Shown: positions 1 through 8,185 of the stretch, piece by piece
Numbering within the stretch: position 1 is the first letter of the stretch
Layout: each line of letters begins with the position of its first letter
DNA from: Adlercreutzia hattorii
Lineage (GTDB): Bacteria > Actinomycetota > Coriobacteriia > Coriobacteriales > Eggerthellaceae
Direction of reading: 5' to 3'
Assembly: GCF_011405655.1 (NCBI RefSeq)
Contig: NZ_AP022829.1
Span: forward strand, 2,155,001-2,219,000
DNA: 64,000 bases
Position numbers and translations under genes: made by a program
Notes under the pieces: generated by a model
The model's input: only the letters and a program-made list of their open reading frames with translations
Told to the model about the DNA's origin: nothing
Database searches by the model: none

Positions 1-663
1 GGGTACCCTTCGGGCAGCACGCTGCGCAACTGGATCAAGGCGGATCCCAGGCACGACCCCGACAAGTGCCAGTACCGCTCCAAGCCCGTGCTCCCCAAGC
101 TCGAGGCGATAAGGCGCGTGGCCGAGGGGGCGACCGCCGCCCAGGCGGCCCGGGAGACGGGGCTGACCCCCCAGCAGGTGCGCTACAGCGTGGGAAGGTA
201 CGCCCGGGGGGGCACGGCGGCGCTGCTGCCGGCGCCCGCGAGGAAGAGGAGGAAGGGAGAGGCCGTGGACGAGGGGAAGACCCGCCGGGCGAGCCGGCCG
301 GCCCGCCCGATGCCCTGCGAGCAGCCGCCGGGGCTGCCGGAGGAGCTGCCCGACGACCCGGCGGCGCTCAAGGCGATCATCGCCGACCTGGAGCTCAGCA
401 ACGCCGCGCTCAGGGAGGTGTTGGCCGTCCTAAAAGCAGGGGCGCCGGCCCTCACCAACGCTGAGGCGGCCGGCTGCGCCTCCAGGCTCGAGGGCGCCTT
501 CGGCGCCGCGGCCGCCTGCGCGGCCCTGGGCCTGGCCCGCTCCACCTACTACTACCAGCTCGACGCCCTGACCTCGCCCTCCGCGCCGCCGGACGGGACG
601 GCGGGCGAGGTCGAGCGGGCCTTCCGCGTCGACGGCAACTCGTCGAGGGGCTACCGGTTCGTG
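1..663 (+). pseudogene. IS3-family transposase, 5' part, interrupted by IS21-type insertion
   Basis: The reading frame is open at base 1, so the true start lies outside the window. It encodes a helix-turn-helix region (residues about 35-65, ETGLTPQQVRYSV), a basic linker, a short coiled segment (ADLELSNAALREVLAVLK) and the start of the IS3 OrfB region (LARSTYYYQL, then DGNSSRGYRFV). The frame breaks at 663/664, where the terminal repeat of another element begins; only two codons later a stop appears inside that element. Removing 664-3169 and one copy of the 5-bp duplication TCGTG joins this segment in frame to 3175-3882, which carries the DDE catalytic core. OrfA-like and OrfB-like parts seem to be one continuous frame here. 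The gene is inactive as it stands. Confidence 0.9.
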
Positions 664-756
664 TGTTAGCGCTACCGTAATAATCGCCGATTGGGCCCCC
701 GCTTCCCGCCAATCGCGCCACCGCACAGGCGCCGATCGCGCTACCGGACTTTGGCC
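664..756 (+). repeat. Left terminal region of the IS21-type element
   Basis: Holds the outer 14-bp terminal repeat (664-677) and an inner repeat beginning GCGCTACCGGACTTTGG (738-756). Both share the GCGCTACCG core and are matched in inverted orientation at the right end. Two spaced transposase-binding repeats per end are characteristic of IS21. Confidence 0.85.
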
Positions 757-833
757 GGCGGCGCCCCCGGCGCCGCAAGGTGTAGGCTCCCGACGTCTCC
801 GGACGGAAGGAGCCCCGATTGGAAAGGAACATC

Positions 834-2063
834 ATGGGAGAGTTCGACATGTACAGGCAGGCGGGCACCACGCCCAACTTCACCGACATCGCCCGGCGCT
901 ACGGCATGAACCGGCACACGGTGGCCAAGTACTGGAAGGCCGGCGGCCAGGTGGAGGACGCGCGCAGGTGCCGCCCGAGCGGGCTGGACCGCCACAGGGA
1001 GGTCATAGAGGCCAAGGCGCAGCTGCCCGGCGCGACCAAGCGCGGCATCTACGAGTACCTGATCGACCGCTGCTACGCCGGCGAGGAGCCGCCGGCCTAC
1101 AACACGCTCACCAAGTGGATGCGCCGCAACGGCATCGAGTGCGGGCGCCCTCCGGAGGGCCCCGAGCCCCACCCCCGCTTCGAGACGGCGCCCGGCGAGC
1201 AGATGCAGTTCGACTGGAAGGAGTCGCTGCGCATGGCCGACGCCGAGGGCGAGGTGTTCGAGTTCAACGTGTTCTCGGCCACGCTGGGCTACTCCCGGCT
1301 CCACCGGTTCGTCTACTCCAGGACGCGCACCGAGGACGACGTCATGGCGTGCCTGCTGGCGGTGATGGCCGCCAACGGAGGCACGGCGCGCACGCTGGTC
1401 ACCGACAACATGTCCTCCATCGTCTCGTCCTCCGCCTCGGGGCGGCGCGTCTCGGCGCGCTTCGCCAGGTTCGCCGCCGCGGCGGGCTTCGAGCTGGAGC
1501 TGGCGCGGCCGAGGAGCCCGCAGACCAAGGGCAAGGTGGAGTCGTCGAACCGGTTCCTGTCGAGGCTGGCCGTCTACGAGGGCGACTTCCGCGGCGAGGA
1601 GGGGCTCGTGGCCGCCATCGCGCGCATCGAGGCGCGGTGCAACACCGAGCCCAGCGCGTCGACCGGGGTGCCGCCGGCGGTGCTGTTCATGCGCGAGAAG
1701 GAGGAGCTGCGCAAGGTGGGCAACATGGGGCTTTTGGAGTCGATGGTGGCCGACGTCTCCGTCCAGGCGGCGCCCCCCACGATGCTCGTCCGCTGCCGGG
1801 GCCGCGAGTTCTCGGTGCCCCGGCGCTGCATAGGCAGGCGCGTCAAGGTGCTCGCGATGCCGTCGGGCCAGGTGAGGGTGGAGATGGCCGGCGAGACCGT
1901 CGCGGTCCACGACCTGTCGGCCCCGGGAGGGCCCGTCGTCTACGACCCGGCGCACTACGCCGAGGCCCTGGCCGCGAAGGCGCGCTACGCCGACGCCGAC
2001 ATCGAGGCGGCGGCCCGCGCCAACCTGGAGCTGCTCGGCAGGCTCGGGGAGGGGTCGCTGTGA
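834..2063 (+). CDS. istA: IS21-family transposase IstA (409 aa)
   Basis: DDE-type transposase that joins IS21 ends to target DNA with its helper IstB. The N-terminus has a helix-turn-helix (FTDIARRYGMNRHTVAKYW, about residues 13-31). The catalytic core shows the acidic residues in order: QFDWKE, LVTDNMSS and GKVESSNR. A C-terminal beta-rich domain follows (GREFSVPRRCIGRRVKV). The ATG at 834 is preferred because GGAAAGGAA precedes it by 4-5 bases; a TTG 15 bases upstream lacks such a site. The stop overlaps the GTG of istB in GTGA, so translation is probably coupled. Intact and full length. Confidence 0.93.
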   Translation: MGEFDMYRQAGTTPNFTDIARRYGMNRHTVAKYWKAGGQVEDARRCRPSGLDRHREVIEAKAQLPGATKRGIYEYLIDRCYAGEEPPAYNTLTKWMRRNGIECGRPPEGPEPHPRFETAPGEQMQFDWKESLRMADAEGEVFEFNVFSATLGYSRLHRFVYSRTRTEDDVMACLLAVMAANGGTARTLVTDNMSSIVSSSASGRRVSARFARFAAAAGFELELARPRSPQTKGKVESSNRFLSRLAVYEGDFRGEEGLVAAIARIEARCNTEPSASTGVPPAVLFMREKEELRKVGNMGLLESMVADVSVQAAPPTMLVRCRGREFSVPRRCIGRRVKVLAMPSGQVRVEMAGETVAVHDLSAPGGPVVYDPAHYAEALAAKARYADADIEAAARANLELLGRLGEGSL

Positions 2064-2857
2064 GCGCCCGGGACGAGGGCGGCGCCTACGCCCGCATACG
2101 CGAGAACCTCTCGGAGCTGGGGCTGGACGCCATGGCGGCGGGGCTGCCCCACTGGATGTCGGCGGTGGCCGCCGGCGAGGCCGACTTCGCCTCGGCGATG
2201 CTCGCCATGACCTCCGAGGAGGCCGAGGCCAAGCGCCGTCGCGGGACCGACCGCAAGGTGCGCGCCGCCGGCTTCCCGTTCGTCAAGACGCTGGCCGACT
2301 TCGACTTCTCCTTCCAGCCCTCCATACCCAGGGCCGTCGTGGACGACCTGGCCACGCTCAGGTTCCTGGACGCGGCCGAGAACGTGGTTCTGGTCGGCAG
2401 CCCGGGCGTGGGCAAGACCCACATCGCGGTGGCGCTGGGGGTGGAGGCGGTGCGCGCCCGCAAGGAGGTGCGCTTCACCGACTGCGCGGCGCTGGTGCGC
2501 GACCTGAAGGACGCCTCCTCGCGCGGCATCCTGGCGAAGAGGCTGAAGTACTACGCCCACGCGACGCTGCTCATCATCGACGAGCTCGGCTACCTGGACG
2601 TGGACGAGGAGGGGGCCGACCTGCTGTTCCAGCTCGTCTCGGCCCGCTACGAGCACCGCTCCACGGTCATCACCACCAACGTGGCCGTGGGCCTTTGGGC
2701 CGACGTGTTCGGGGACGCGGTGACCGCCGCGGCCATCGCCGACCGGGTGTGCCACCACTGCACGATGCTCAAGATAACGGGGCGGTCCTACCGCATGAAG
2801 GACCTGCTGGCCGAGGCGGCCGACGGCGACGGGCTGCCCGAGAGGGGGCAGTCGTGA
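2060..2857 (+). CDS. istB: IS21-family helper ATPase IstB (265 aa)
   Basis: AAA+ ATPase that selects target DNA and stimulates the IstA transposase; related to DnaC. Walker A is GSPGVGKTH (about residues 114-122), Walker B is LLIIDELGY (about 173-181), followed by an STVITTN sensor-like segment and the C-terminal TGRSYRMKDL typical of IstB. The start is the GTG overlapping the istA stop. The open frame continues far upstream of this start, but that part is antiparallel shadow of istA. The stop overlaps the next small ORF by four bases, so three genes appear to be translated as one coupled unit. Confidence 0.93.
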   Translation: MSARDEGGAYARIRENLSELGLDAMAAGLPHWMSAVAAGEADFASAMLAMTSEEAEAKRRRGTDRKVRAAGFPFVKTLADFDFSFQPSIPRAVVDDLATLRFLDAAENVVLVGSPGVGKTHIAVALGVEAVRARKEVRFTDCAALVRDLKDASSRGILAKRLKYYAHATLLIIDELGYLDVDEEGADLLFQLVSARYEHRSTVITTNVAVGLWADVFGDAVTAAAIADRVCHHCTMLKITGRSYRMKDLLAEAADGDGLPERGQS

Positions 2858-3069
2858 GGGCCGCGGACGCCGCGGGGTGGCTGGCCGCGTTCGGCGCAGA
2901 GGACGTCGCGGTGACGGTCAGGTTCCCGCAGCTCGGCGGATGGGAGGTCACGAGCTGGGCGGTCGCGCCCGGGGACGCCGAGGGCTCCCCGGCGCTGGAG
3001 GTTGAGATCTGGGCCGCGGACTTCGACTACCCCGCGGTCGAGCGCGCCCTGGGCGGCGGCCCGAGGTAG
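2854..3069 (+). CDS. Small third ORF of the IS21-type element, unknown function (71 aa)
   Basis: Begins with a GTG overlapping the istB stop (GTGA), the same junction that couples istA to istB, and ends just before the right terminal repeats. The product begins MRAADAAGWLAAFGAED and contains RFPQLGGWEVTSWAV and LEVEIWAADFDYPAVERALGG. It has no membrane segment, no cysteine pair and no motif I recognise; a small alpha/beta fold is plausible. Canonical IS21 elements carry only istA and istB. The conserved-looking overlap supports real translation, but length and GC-rich context leave room for chance. Confidence 0.6.
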   Translation: MRAADAAGWLAAFGAEDVAVTVRFPQLGGWEVTSWAVAPGDAEGSPALEVEIWAADFDYPAVERALGGGPR

Positions 3070-3076
3070 CGCGGGC

Positions 3077-3169
3077 GGCCAAAGTGCGGTAGCGCCCCCG
3101 GCCGGGAACCGGGGGCGCCGCCGGCGGGATAGAGTGGCGCGTTCGGCTGATTTTGCGGTAGCGCTAACA
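3077..3169 (+). repeat. Right terminal region of the IS21-type element
   Basis: Contains the inner repeat (3077-3095, inverted copy of 738-756, one mismatch) and the outer repeat CGGTAGCGCTAACA (3156-3169). A GC-rich inverted segment CCCCCGG/CCGGGGG (about 3095-3115) lies between them and may stop transcription leaving the element. Confidence 0.8.
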
Positions 3170-3882
3170 TCGTGCGCGAGGTCGTGTCGCGCCGGCGCGG
3201 CCGGCCGGTGTCGGAGAAGGTGGTGCGGCGGCTCATGCGCGGGCTCGGGCTGCGCGTGTGCTACGCGCGCAGGGGGCGCTACAGCTCCTACGCCGGCGAG
3301 ATCGACGCGCCCGCGCCCAACCTGCTGCTGAGGGCGGACGGCACCCACGACTTCTCCGCCGGGCGCCCCAACGAGGCGTGGGTCAGCGACGTGACCGAGT
3401 TCCGCCTGCCCGACGACGGCCGCAAGGTGTACCTGTCGCCCGTCGTCGACCTGTTCGACGGCAAGCCCGTCGGCTGGGCCGTCGGCACCAGCCCCGACGC
3501 GCGCCTCACCGAGTCGTCCCTCGAGATGGCGTGCGCGACGCTCGGGGAGGGGGAGGCGCCCGTCGCGCACACCGACCGCGGCTGCCACTACCGCTGGCCC
3601 GGGTGGAAGGCCATATGCGGGCGCCACGGGCTGGCCAGGTCGATGTCGCGCAAGGGCACCAGCCCCGACAACGCCGCCTGCGAGGGGTTCTTCGGCAACC
3701 TGAAGAACGAGTTCTTCCACGGGCGGGACTGGTCGGGATGGACGGCGGAGGCCTTCATGGAGCTGCTGGACGGGTGGATGGCCGCCTACTCGACCGTCCG
3801 TCTAAAGGCCTTCCGGGAGGGCGGCAGGACCGTCTACGATACGATAGACAACCGCAGGAGGCGGTTGGGGCTGGCGGCGTAG
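3170..3882 (+). pseudogene. IS3-family transposase, 3' part with DDE core
   Basis: Continues in frame from 663 once the IS21-type element and one TCGTG copy are removed. It starts REVVSRRRGRPVSEK, an HTH-like region before the integrase domain, and has the retroviral-type core residues WVSDVTEF (Asp), HTDRGCHY (Asp) and NAACEGFFGNLKNEFF (Glu). A GTG at 3172 gives an open frame, but that is only the target-duplication valine codon, so independent expression is unlikely to give a working transposase. The outer right end of the IS3-type element should lie shortly after the stop, near CTGTCCGCACCCC (about 3899-3911). The left end is outside the window. Confidence 0.88.
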
Positions 3883-3996
3883 GCCGCTGTCCAAGCAACT
3901 GTCCGCACCCCCGAGACGCTTATAACTCGCGATCTCGTGCAGAAACAACCTCTGTCGGCGACAAACAACTTGTCTCATCGCCGTATTCTTAGGGAA

Positions 3997-4013
3997 CCTT
4001 CATCAGCGTGAGC
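3997..4013 (+). repeat. Left arm of 17-bp perfect inverted repeat flanking the recombinase
   Basis: CCTTCATCAGCGTGAGC, repeated exactly in inverted orientation at 4988-5004. The right copy lies within the last codons of hsdS. The left copy is preceded by CTCATCGCC (3974-3982), which also occurs directly before the repeat in hsdS, so this may be the end of a lost second hsdS cassette. It is the likely crossover site of the recombinase encoded between the arms. Confidence 0.8.
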
Positions 4014-4050
4014 CCTCAAACGAACCAAAAACGCAGAAAGGAACCCAGCA

Positions 4051-4977
4051 ATGCTCAACGAACTCACGCCCAACGACACGTTCTGCGACTATTACCAGCA
4101 GTGGGTGGCCATGTATAAGGAAGGGGCCGTGCGCGATGTCACGCTCAGCAAGTACCGGCTCACCTGCGCTTGGCTGCAACGGCTCATTCCCCTGCTGACC
4201 CTCGCGGAACTCAACCGCATCACCTATCAGAAGCTGCTGAACGAGTATGCCGTCAGCCACGAACGGCAGACGACAATGGATTTCCACCATCAGCTGAAGG
4301 GCGCCGTCCTCGATGCTGTCGATGAGGGTCTGGTAGAGCGCGACCCAACGCGCAAGGCCATCATTAAGGGCAAATCCCCGCGCGCCAAGAAGCAGAAGTA
4401 CCTCAACCAATTCGAGCTGCACCGGCTTCTGAACGACCTCGACCTGGGGCCCGAGGTGAGCTGGGACTGGCTCATCCTCCTCATTGCGAAAACGGGGCTG
4501 CGGTTCTCCGAGGCCATTGCGCTGACACCCGACGACTTCGAGTTCAGCCGCCAAGTCGTCTCGGTCAACAAGACCTGGGACTACAAGACGGGAACTGGCT
4601 TCGTCCCAACGAAAAACCGATCTTCCGTGCGCAAGGTGCAGCTCGATTGGCAGCTGGTCATCCAGTTTTCCGAACTCACCAAAAGGTTTCCCCACGATGA
4701 GCCGATTTTCGTGGAAGGAAAAGTCTACAACTCCACGGCGAATAGCGTGCTGGAGCGCCACTGCAAGCGCGCCGGCGTGCCCGTCATCTCCGTGCATGGA
4801 CTGCGCCACACCCACGCATCGCTGCTCCTGTTCGCTGGCGTCTCCATCGCCAGCGTCGCCAAGCGTCTCGGACACGCCAGCATGAATACCACCCAGAAGA
4901 CCTACCTGCACATCATCCAAGAGCTAGAGAACCAGGATGTCGACCTCGTGATGCGCTCAATCTCCAGCCTAATTTAG
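4051..4977 (+). CDS. Tyrosine recombinase of the hsdS locus (308 aa)
   Basis: Site-specific recombinase of the phage-integrase/XerC type. The core-binding domain covers about residues 10-95 (FCDYYQQWVAMYKEGAV) and the catalytic domain about 115-300. Visible catalytic residues are Arg151 (TGLRFSEA), His249 and Arg252 (VHGLRHTH), His275 (RLGHA) and nucleophile Tyr285 (TQKTYLH). AGAAAGGA precedes the ATG. The gene converges on hsdS: the two stop codons overlap (4974-4977), and the gene is framed by a 17-bp inverted repeat, one arm of which is inside hsdS. Recombinases in this position commonly invert hsdS segments to switch methylation specificity. A phage or ICE integrase is the alternative, but no other phage gene is seen. 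Confidence 0.88.
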   Translation: MLNELTPNDTFCDYYQQWVAMYKEGAVRDVTLSKYRLTCAWLQRLIPLLTLAELNRITYQKLLNEYAVSHERQTTMDFHHQLKGAVLDAVDEGLVERDPTRKAIIKGKSPRAKKQKYLNQFELHRLLNDLDLGPEVSWDWLILLIAKTGLRFSEAIALTPDDFEFSRQVVSVNKTWDYKTGTGFVPTKNRSSVRKVQLDWQLVIQFSELTKRFPHDEPIFVEGKVYNSTANSVLERHCKRAGVPVISVHGLRHTHASLLLFAGVSIASVAKRLGHASMNTTQKTYLHIIQELENQDVDLVMRSISSLI

Positions 4978-5573
4978 CAGCCGCTCCGCTCACGCTGATG
5001 AAGGGCGATGAGCGAGTCCAGCTTCTGGAATAGGGCGCCGATTTTTATTTGCTCGGCCTTACCCGGAAACGCAATCGTTGCGGATTGGACCAACTCGCTA
5101 TTTAGATTGTTGACGACTCCTCCTGCCGCCAGAGCTTTGTACTGTCTTGCCATTGAGGGTGTCGAAAGCATCTGTTGGAGGAATATCGTGTCGAATCTTC
5201 CTTCTGCATCTCGGATGAGCAGCCATCCATCATGAATACAGCCATTGACCTGCAGAATATAGGGACGGCCGAAGCTCATTGAGTTTGATAGCAGAAGGTC
5301 TCCCGCGAATACCTCGCGCGATTTCGACATTCCTTCTCTACGTATTCGCTCACTTGTTCTCGTTATGTACATTGAACCCGGTTCGACGTCACCGATCTTG
5401 ATCCAGTTCACACCCGAGGGATCACTTGTGATGTAGCTTTCAATTGGTCTCGGAGAGCCACCGCGCAAAACAACGAGTCGATCTCCAGCCTTACGCTGTT
5501 CCCAAGGGTCACTGAATCCTTCGAGGCGGAGGGCGGGGACGAGGGCGTTTTCGGACTTACGCTGTTCCTCCAT
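4974..5573 (-). CDS. hsdS: Type I restriction-modification specificity subunit, half-length (199 aa)
   Basis: Supplies DNA target recognition to the HsdM methylase. Only one target-recognition domain is present (WEQRKAGDRLVVLRGGSP to LSTPSMARQYKAL), followed by one conserved helical region ending KIGALFQKLDSLIALHQRE. Standard HsdS has two such units and about 400 residues. The ATG lies one base after the hsdM stop (TAAcATG), so translation is coupled. The last codons contain the right arm of the recombinase repeat (4988-5004), so the C-terminus can be exchanged. It may work as a homodimer or be one state of an invertible gene whose partner cassette is gone. Confidence 0.87.
   Translation of the reverse strand: MEEQRKSENALVPALRLEGFSDPWEQRKAGDRLVVLRGGSPRPIESYITSDPSGVNWIKIGDVEPGSMYITRTSERIRREGMSKSREVFAGDLLLSNSMSFGRPYILQVNGCIHDGWLLIRDAEGRFDTIFLQQMLSTPSMARQYKALAAGGVVNNLNSELVQSATIAFPGKAEQIKIGALFQKLDSLIALHQRERSGC
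4988..5004 (-). repeat. Right arm of 17-bp inverted repeat, inside hsdS
   Basis: Exact reverse complement of 3997-4013. In hsdS it encodes LHQRE, the conserved end of the helical spacer, where hsdS recombination sites are often found. Inversion between the two arms would replace the last four hsdS codons with sequence from upstream of the recombinase. Confidence 0.8.
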
Positions 5574-5574
5574 G

Positions 5575-8085
5575 TTACTCACCGCCCAAAAGCTTACGCA
5601 GTTCCGCGATGCCGAGCATGTCGAACTCGTCACCCACAAGCTGGCCGAGCATTGCATCCAGCTCTCTTTCGGCTTCGCTGATCTGCTCTGCCACATCGGC
5701 ATAGGTGTCTTTGTATTTCTCTTCCAGCGCGTTCACTTTCTTGATAAGACCCTCAATAGACACTTGCGGCAGCGCGTTCAGATCATCCATGAGGGGCTCT
5801 ACCCATTTGGCCTCGAGCAGCTCGTACACCTGCTCGTCGGTCAGCGCCTCAATGGTCTCGCGGGTCTTCTCTTCGAGGGCCGACTCCTGAGCTTTGGCAT
5901 CCTTCTTCAAGCTCTTTAGCTTCTTCTGGAGGGCCGCGAGCTCATTCCGCTTCGCCGCGATTTCCTCCTCGGTCAAATCGCACGAATCGTCGGCATCGCC
6001 CTCTTCGGCGTCCTCGCAGGGCAGCTCCTCTTGCAAGCTCTCGCACTCGCCATTCAAGTGGCTCATCTCATCCTGCAAATCACGCAACTGCTCGGCTTCC
6101 ACACTCAAGAGCGCGTCTTGTACAAGAGAGAACGGCAGGATATGGCCCTTCCATCCGTCCTGCACCTCAACGTCTTTGCCGCTCTTCTTCTTGATGACGT
6201 ATTCCGGATCGACCTTCCTCGCAGCGTCGAAACCTTCCGTTTGCAGCATTTCCAAATCGGCGGCAATAACGCCCCAAGCATCATCAAGCGCCTGATAAGC
6301 GTCATATTTATCAACCAGAGTAAACGGTTCCACGAGCTTGAACACCTCATCGGCCACCGCAGCCTCCGCGCTCGGTGCGTCCACCCGCTGCCAGTTGCCG
6401 ATGAGCGTCGCCACGAGCTGACGGCGCAACCCAGAGAACTCTGCGTGGTAGCGGGCAACGTAGCCTTCGACCGCCTCATTCCCCTGAATTGCATCGGCTA
6501 CGTCCTCGCACGCCATCCGAGCGCAATGGCCATTGTTGGCCGTAAACAGCGCCTCACGAAGGCCGGGAAGCGCCTCCCAATACTTGCTTAGGGCGTCAAT
6601 TTCCTGAACCGGAATGCCACCGAACATCGACGCATACAAGTCCCACGTTTCCGTAGGCTCAGAGGAATCCACGTAGCGCGGGATATTCAAGTTGTAATCG
6701 TTGGCGCGTATCTCGTCCTTTCCCACAAGGCGCGAGTAGCCCTCGATCGTCCGACGAGCCGTAACCGTATCGACAATGCGGCGGATATCCGAGGAGCGCA
6801 GCTGGTTATTCTTCCCGACTTTCTCGAAGTCCTTGGAAGCGTCGATGATGAGCACGTCGCTCTCGTCGCGCTTTTGGCGCAGCACCATGATGATGGTGGG
6901 GATGCCCGTTCCGAAGAAAATATTAGCAGGAAGACCGATGATGGCGGCAATCTTGTCGTTCTCGATGAGGTTGCGGCGAATCGTTCCCTCTTCTCCCCCT
7001 CGGAACAGGACGCCATGGGGCAAGACGATGCACATGATACCCGAGGGTTTCAGATGATACAGGTCATGCAGCAGAAACGCGTAGTCCGCCTTCGAGCGAG
7101 GGGCGATGCCATAGGCGAATCGGATGTCGTTCTCCTTGCCCTCCGGCTCCCACCGCTGCGAGTAGGGCGGATTGGAAACCACCGCGTCCACGTAGAGCGG
7201 GTCGTAGGTGCCCGATGGATCCGAATCGTCGAAGTAGGGCCAGTCTTCTTCCAAAGTATCGCCGTTGCGCACCGTAATGTTAGACGGCTTGATGCCCCGC
7301 ATGACGAGGTTCATGCGCGTGAGGTTGTAGGTGGACTGATTGAGCTCCTGGGCGTAGTAGGCGATGCCGTCCGCATCCCCCATGCGACGCTTCACCGCAT
7401 CGCCGATGGTGATGAGCAGCGAACCAGAGCCGCTCGTGGGGTCGTAGATACGAATCGTGTCCTGGCTCCGCAAATGATGAGCGACGATATCCGCCATGAG
7501 CACCGACACCTCGTGGGGTGTATAGAATTCGCCAGCTTTCTTGCCGGCGTTAGAGGCGAACTTCGAGATGAGATCCTCGTAGATGTAGCCCAGCACATCG
7601 TAATCTTGGTGCGTGCTCATGGGGATGGTCTGAATGAGATGGACGAGATCGCGCACGGCTTTCGTCTGCGACCCTGTATTGTCGCCGAGCTTGCTCAGTC
7701 CCGTCTGTAGCGTGATGAAGATGCCGTCGAACACGTTTTTGTAAAGGGGGCTCACAAGGCGGCTGAAGGCCGAGAGTGCCTCGTACACCTGCGACACAGC
7801 GAAATCATTGCCGGCTTGGATCCAAGTGGAGAACAGGTTCTGATAGGAGATGAAATAGCCCAGATGATTCTGAGCATAGCCTACGGTCTCCTCGTCCTCT
7901 TCCACCAGCTGCTCCATATCAGACGCCGTCATACCCTCGCCCAGGAAGAACTGCTCCTCCTTCTCGGAGAGGTACTTGTAGAAGATGAAGCCCAGAATGA
8001 AATCCTTGTACTCGCTCGCATCCACCTTGCCCCGCATGCGGTTGGCCGATTCCCAGATTATCGCGGCGAGCTGTTGCTTGCTCAT
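5575..8085 (-). CDS. hsdM: Type I restriction-modification DNA methylase HsdM, long form (836 aa)
   Basis: N6-adenine methylase subunit. The N-terminal HsdM helical domain (SKQQLAAIIWESANRMRG onward) precedes the SAM-binding region (FYTPHEVSVLMADIV, then IYDPTSGSGSLL) and the catalytic NPPY motif at about residues 304-307. After the methylase core there is a long C-terminal part with acidic coiled coil (EEEIAAKRNELAALQKKLK) extending the protein about 300 residues beyond the usual 500-530. ATG 8085 is chosen over upstream starts because AAGGGA precedes it. It is followed by hsdS one base after its stop. No hsdR is present in the window, so this may be a methylation-only or disrupted locus. 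Confidence 0.92.
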   Translation of the reverse strand: MSKQQLAAIIWESANRMRGKVDASEYKDFILGFIFYKYLSEKEEQFFLGEGMTASDMEQLVEEDEETVGYAQNHLGYFISYQNLFSTWIQAGNDFAVSQVYEALSAFSRLVSPLYKNVFDGIFITLQTGLSKLGDNTGSQTKAVRDLVHLIQTIPMSTHQDYDVLGYIYEDLISKFASNAGKKAGEFYTPHEVSVLMADIVAHHLRSQDTIRIYDPTSGSGSLLITIGDAVKRRMGDADGIAYYAQELNQSTYNLTRMNLVMRGIKPSNITVRNGDTLEEDWPYFDDSDPSGTYDPLYVDAVVSNPPYSQRWEPEGKENDIRFAYGIAPRSKADYAFLLHDLYHLKPSGIMCIVLPHGVLFRGGEEGTIRRNLIENDKIAAIIGLPANIFFGTGIPTIIMVLRQKRDESDVLIIDASKDFEKVGKNNQLRSSDIRRIVDTVTARRTIEGYSRLVGKDEIRANDYNLNIPRYVDSSEPTETWDLYASMFGGIPVQEIDALSKYWEALPGLREALFTANNGHCARMACEDVADAIQGNEAVEGYVARYHAEFSGLRRQLVATLIGNWQRVDAPSAEAAVADEVFKLVEPFTLVDKYDAYQALDDAWGVIAADLEMLQTEGFDAARKVDPEYVIKKKSGKDVEVQDGWKGHILPFSLVQDALLSVEAEQLRDLQDEMSHLNGECESLQEELPCEDAEEGDADDSCDLTEEEIAAKRNELAALQKKLKSLKKDAKAQESALEEKTRETIEALTDEQVYELLEAKWVEPLMDDLNALPQVSIEGLIKKVNALEEKYKDTYADVAEQISEAERELDAMLGQLVGDEFDMLGIAELRKLLGGE

Positions 8086-8119
8086 TCCGTTCCCTTTCGA
8101 ATGGTGCACAGATCATTTC

Positions 8120-8151
8120 ATTATAGCTAACGCTTTTATCACAGCGTTAGC
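8120..8151 (-). promoter_or_regulatory. hsdM promoter with overlapping palindromic operator
   Basis: On the minus strand a perfect -10 TATAAT (8120-8125) follows directly after the 9-bp palindrome GCTAACGCT/AGCGTTAGC (arms 8126-8134 and 8143-8151, 8-bp spacer). The palindrome covers the -35 to -10 interval, so a bound dimeric repressor would block RNA polymerase. The start of hsdM is 35 bases downstream. Confidence 0.65.
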
Positions 8152-8185
8152 ATCAGTCGGAGCAACGCATCTGGAAGCGGCGCGG

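Larger units (their letters stand above)
664..3169 (+). mobile_element. Complete IS21-family element, 2506 bp, nested in IS3-type transposase
   Basis: The outer ends are the perfect 14-bp inverted repeat TGTTAGCGCTACCG (664-677) and CGGTAGCGCTAACA (3156-3169). The pentamer TCGTG occurs immediately outside both ends (659-663 and 3170-3174) as a target-site duplication. Internal terminal repeats at 738-756 and 3077-3095 match in inverted orientation at 18 of 19 positions, as expected for the multiple transposase-binding ends of IS21 elements. Inside are istA, istB and a third small ORF, each overlapping the previous stop by four bases (GTGA). The intact ends, intact genes and identical duplication suggest recent insertion. 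Confidence 0.95.

Noticed and set aside
4051-4977. Prophage or ICE integrase
   Set aside because: No phage, relaxase or tRNA attachment site is adjacent. The 17-bp inverted repeat and overlap with hsdS favour a local switch.
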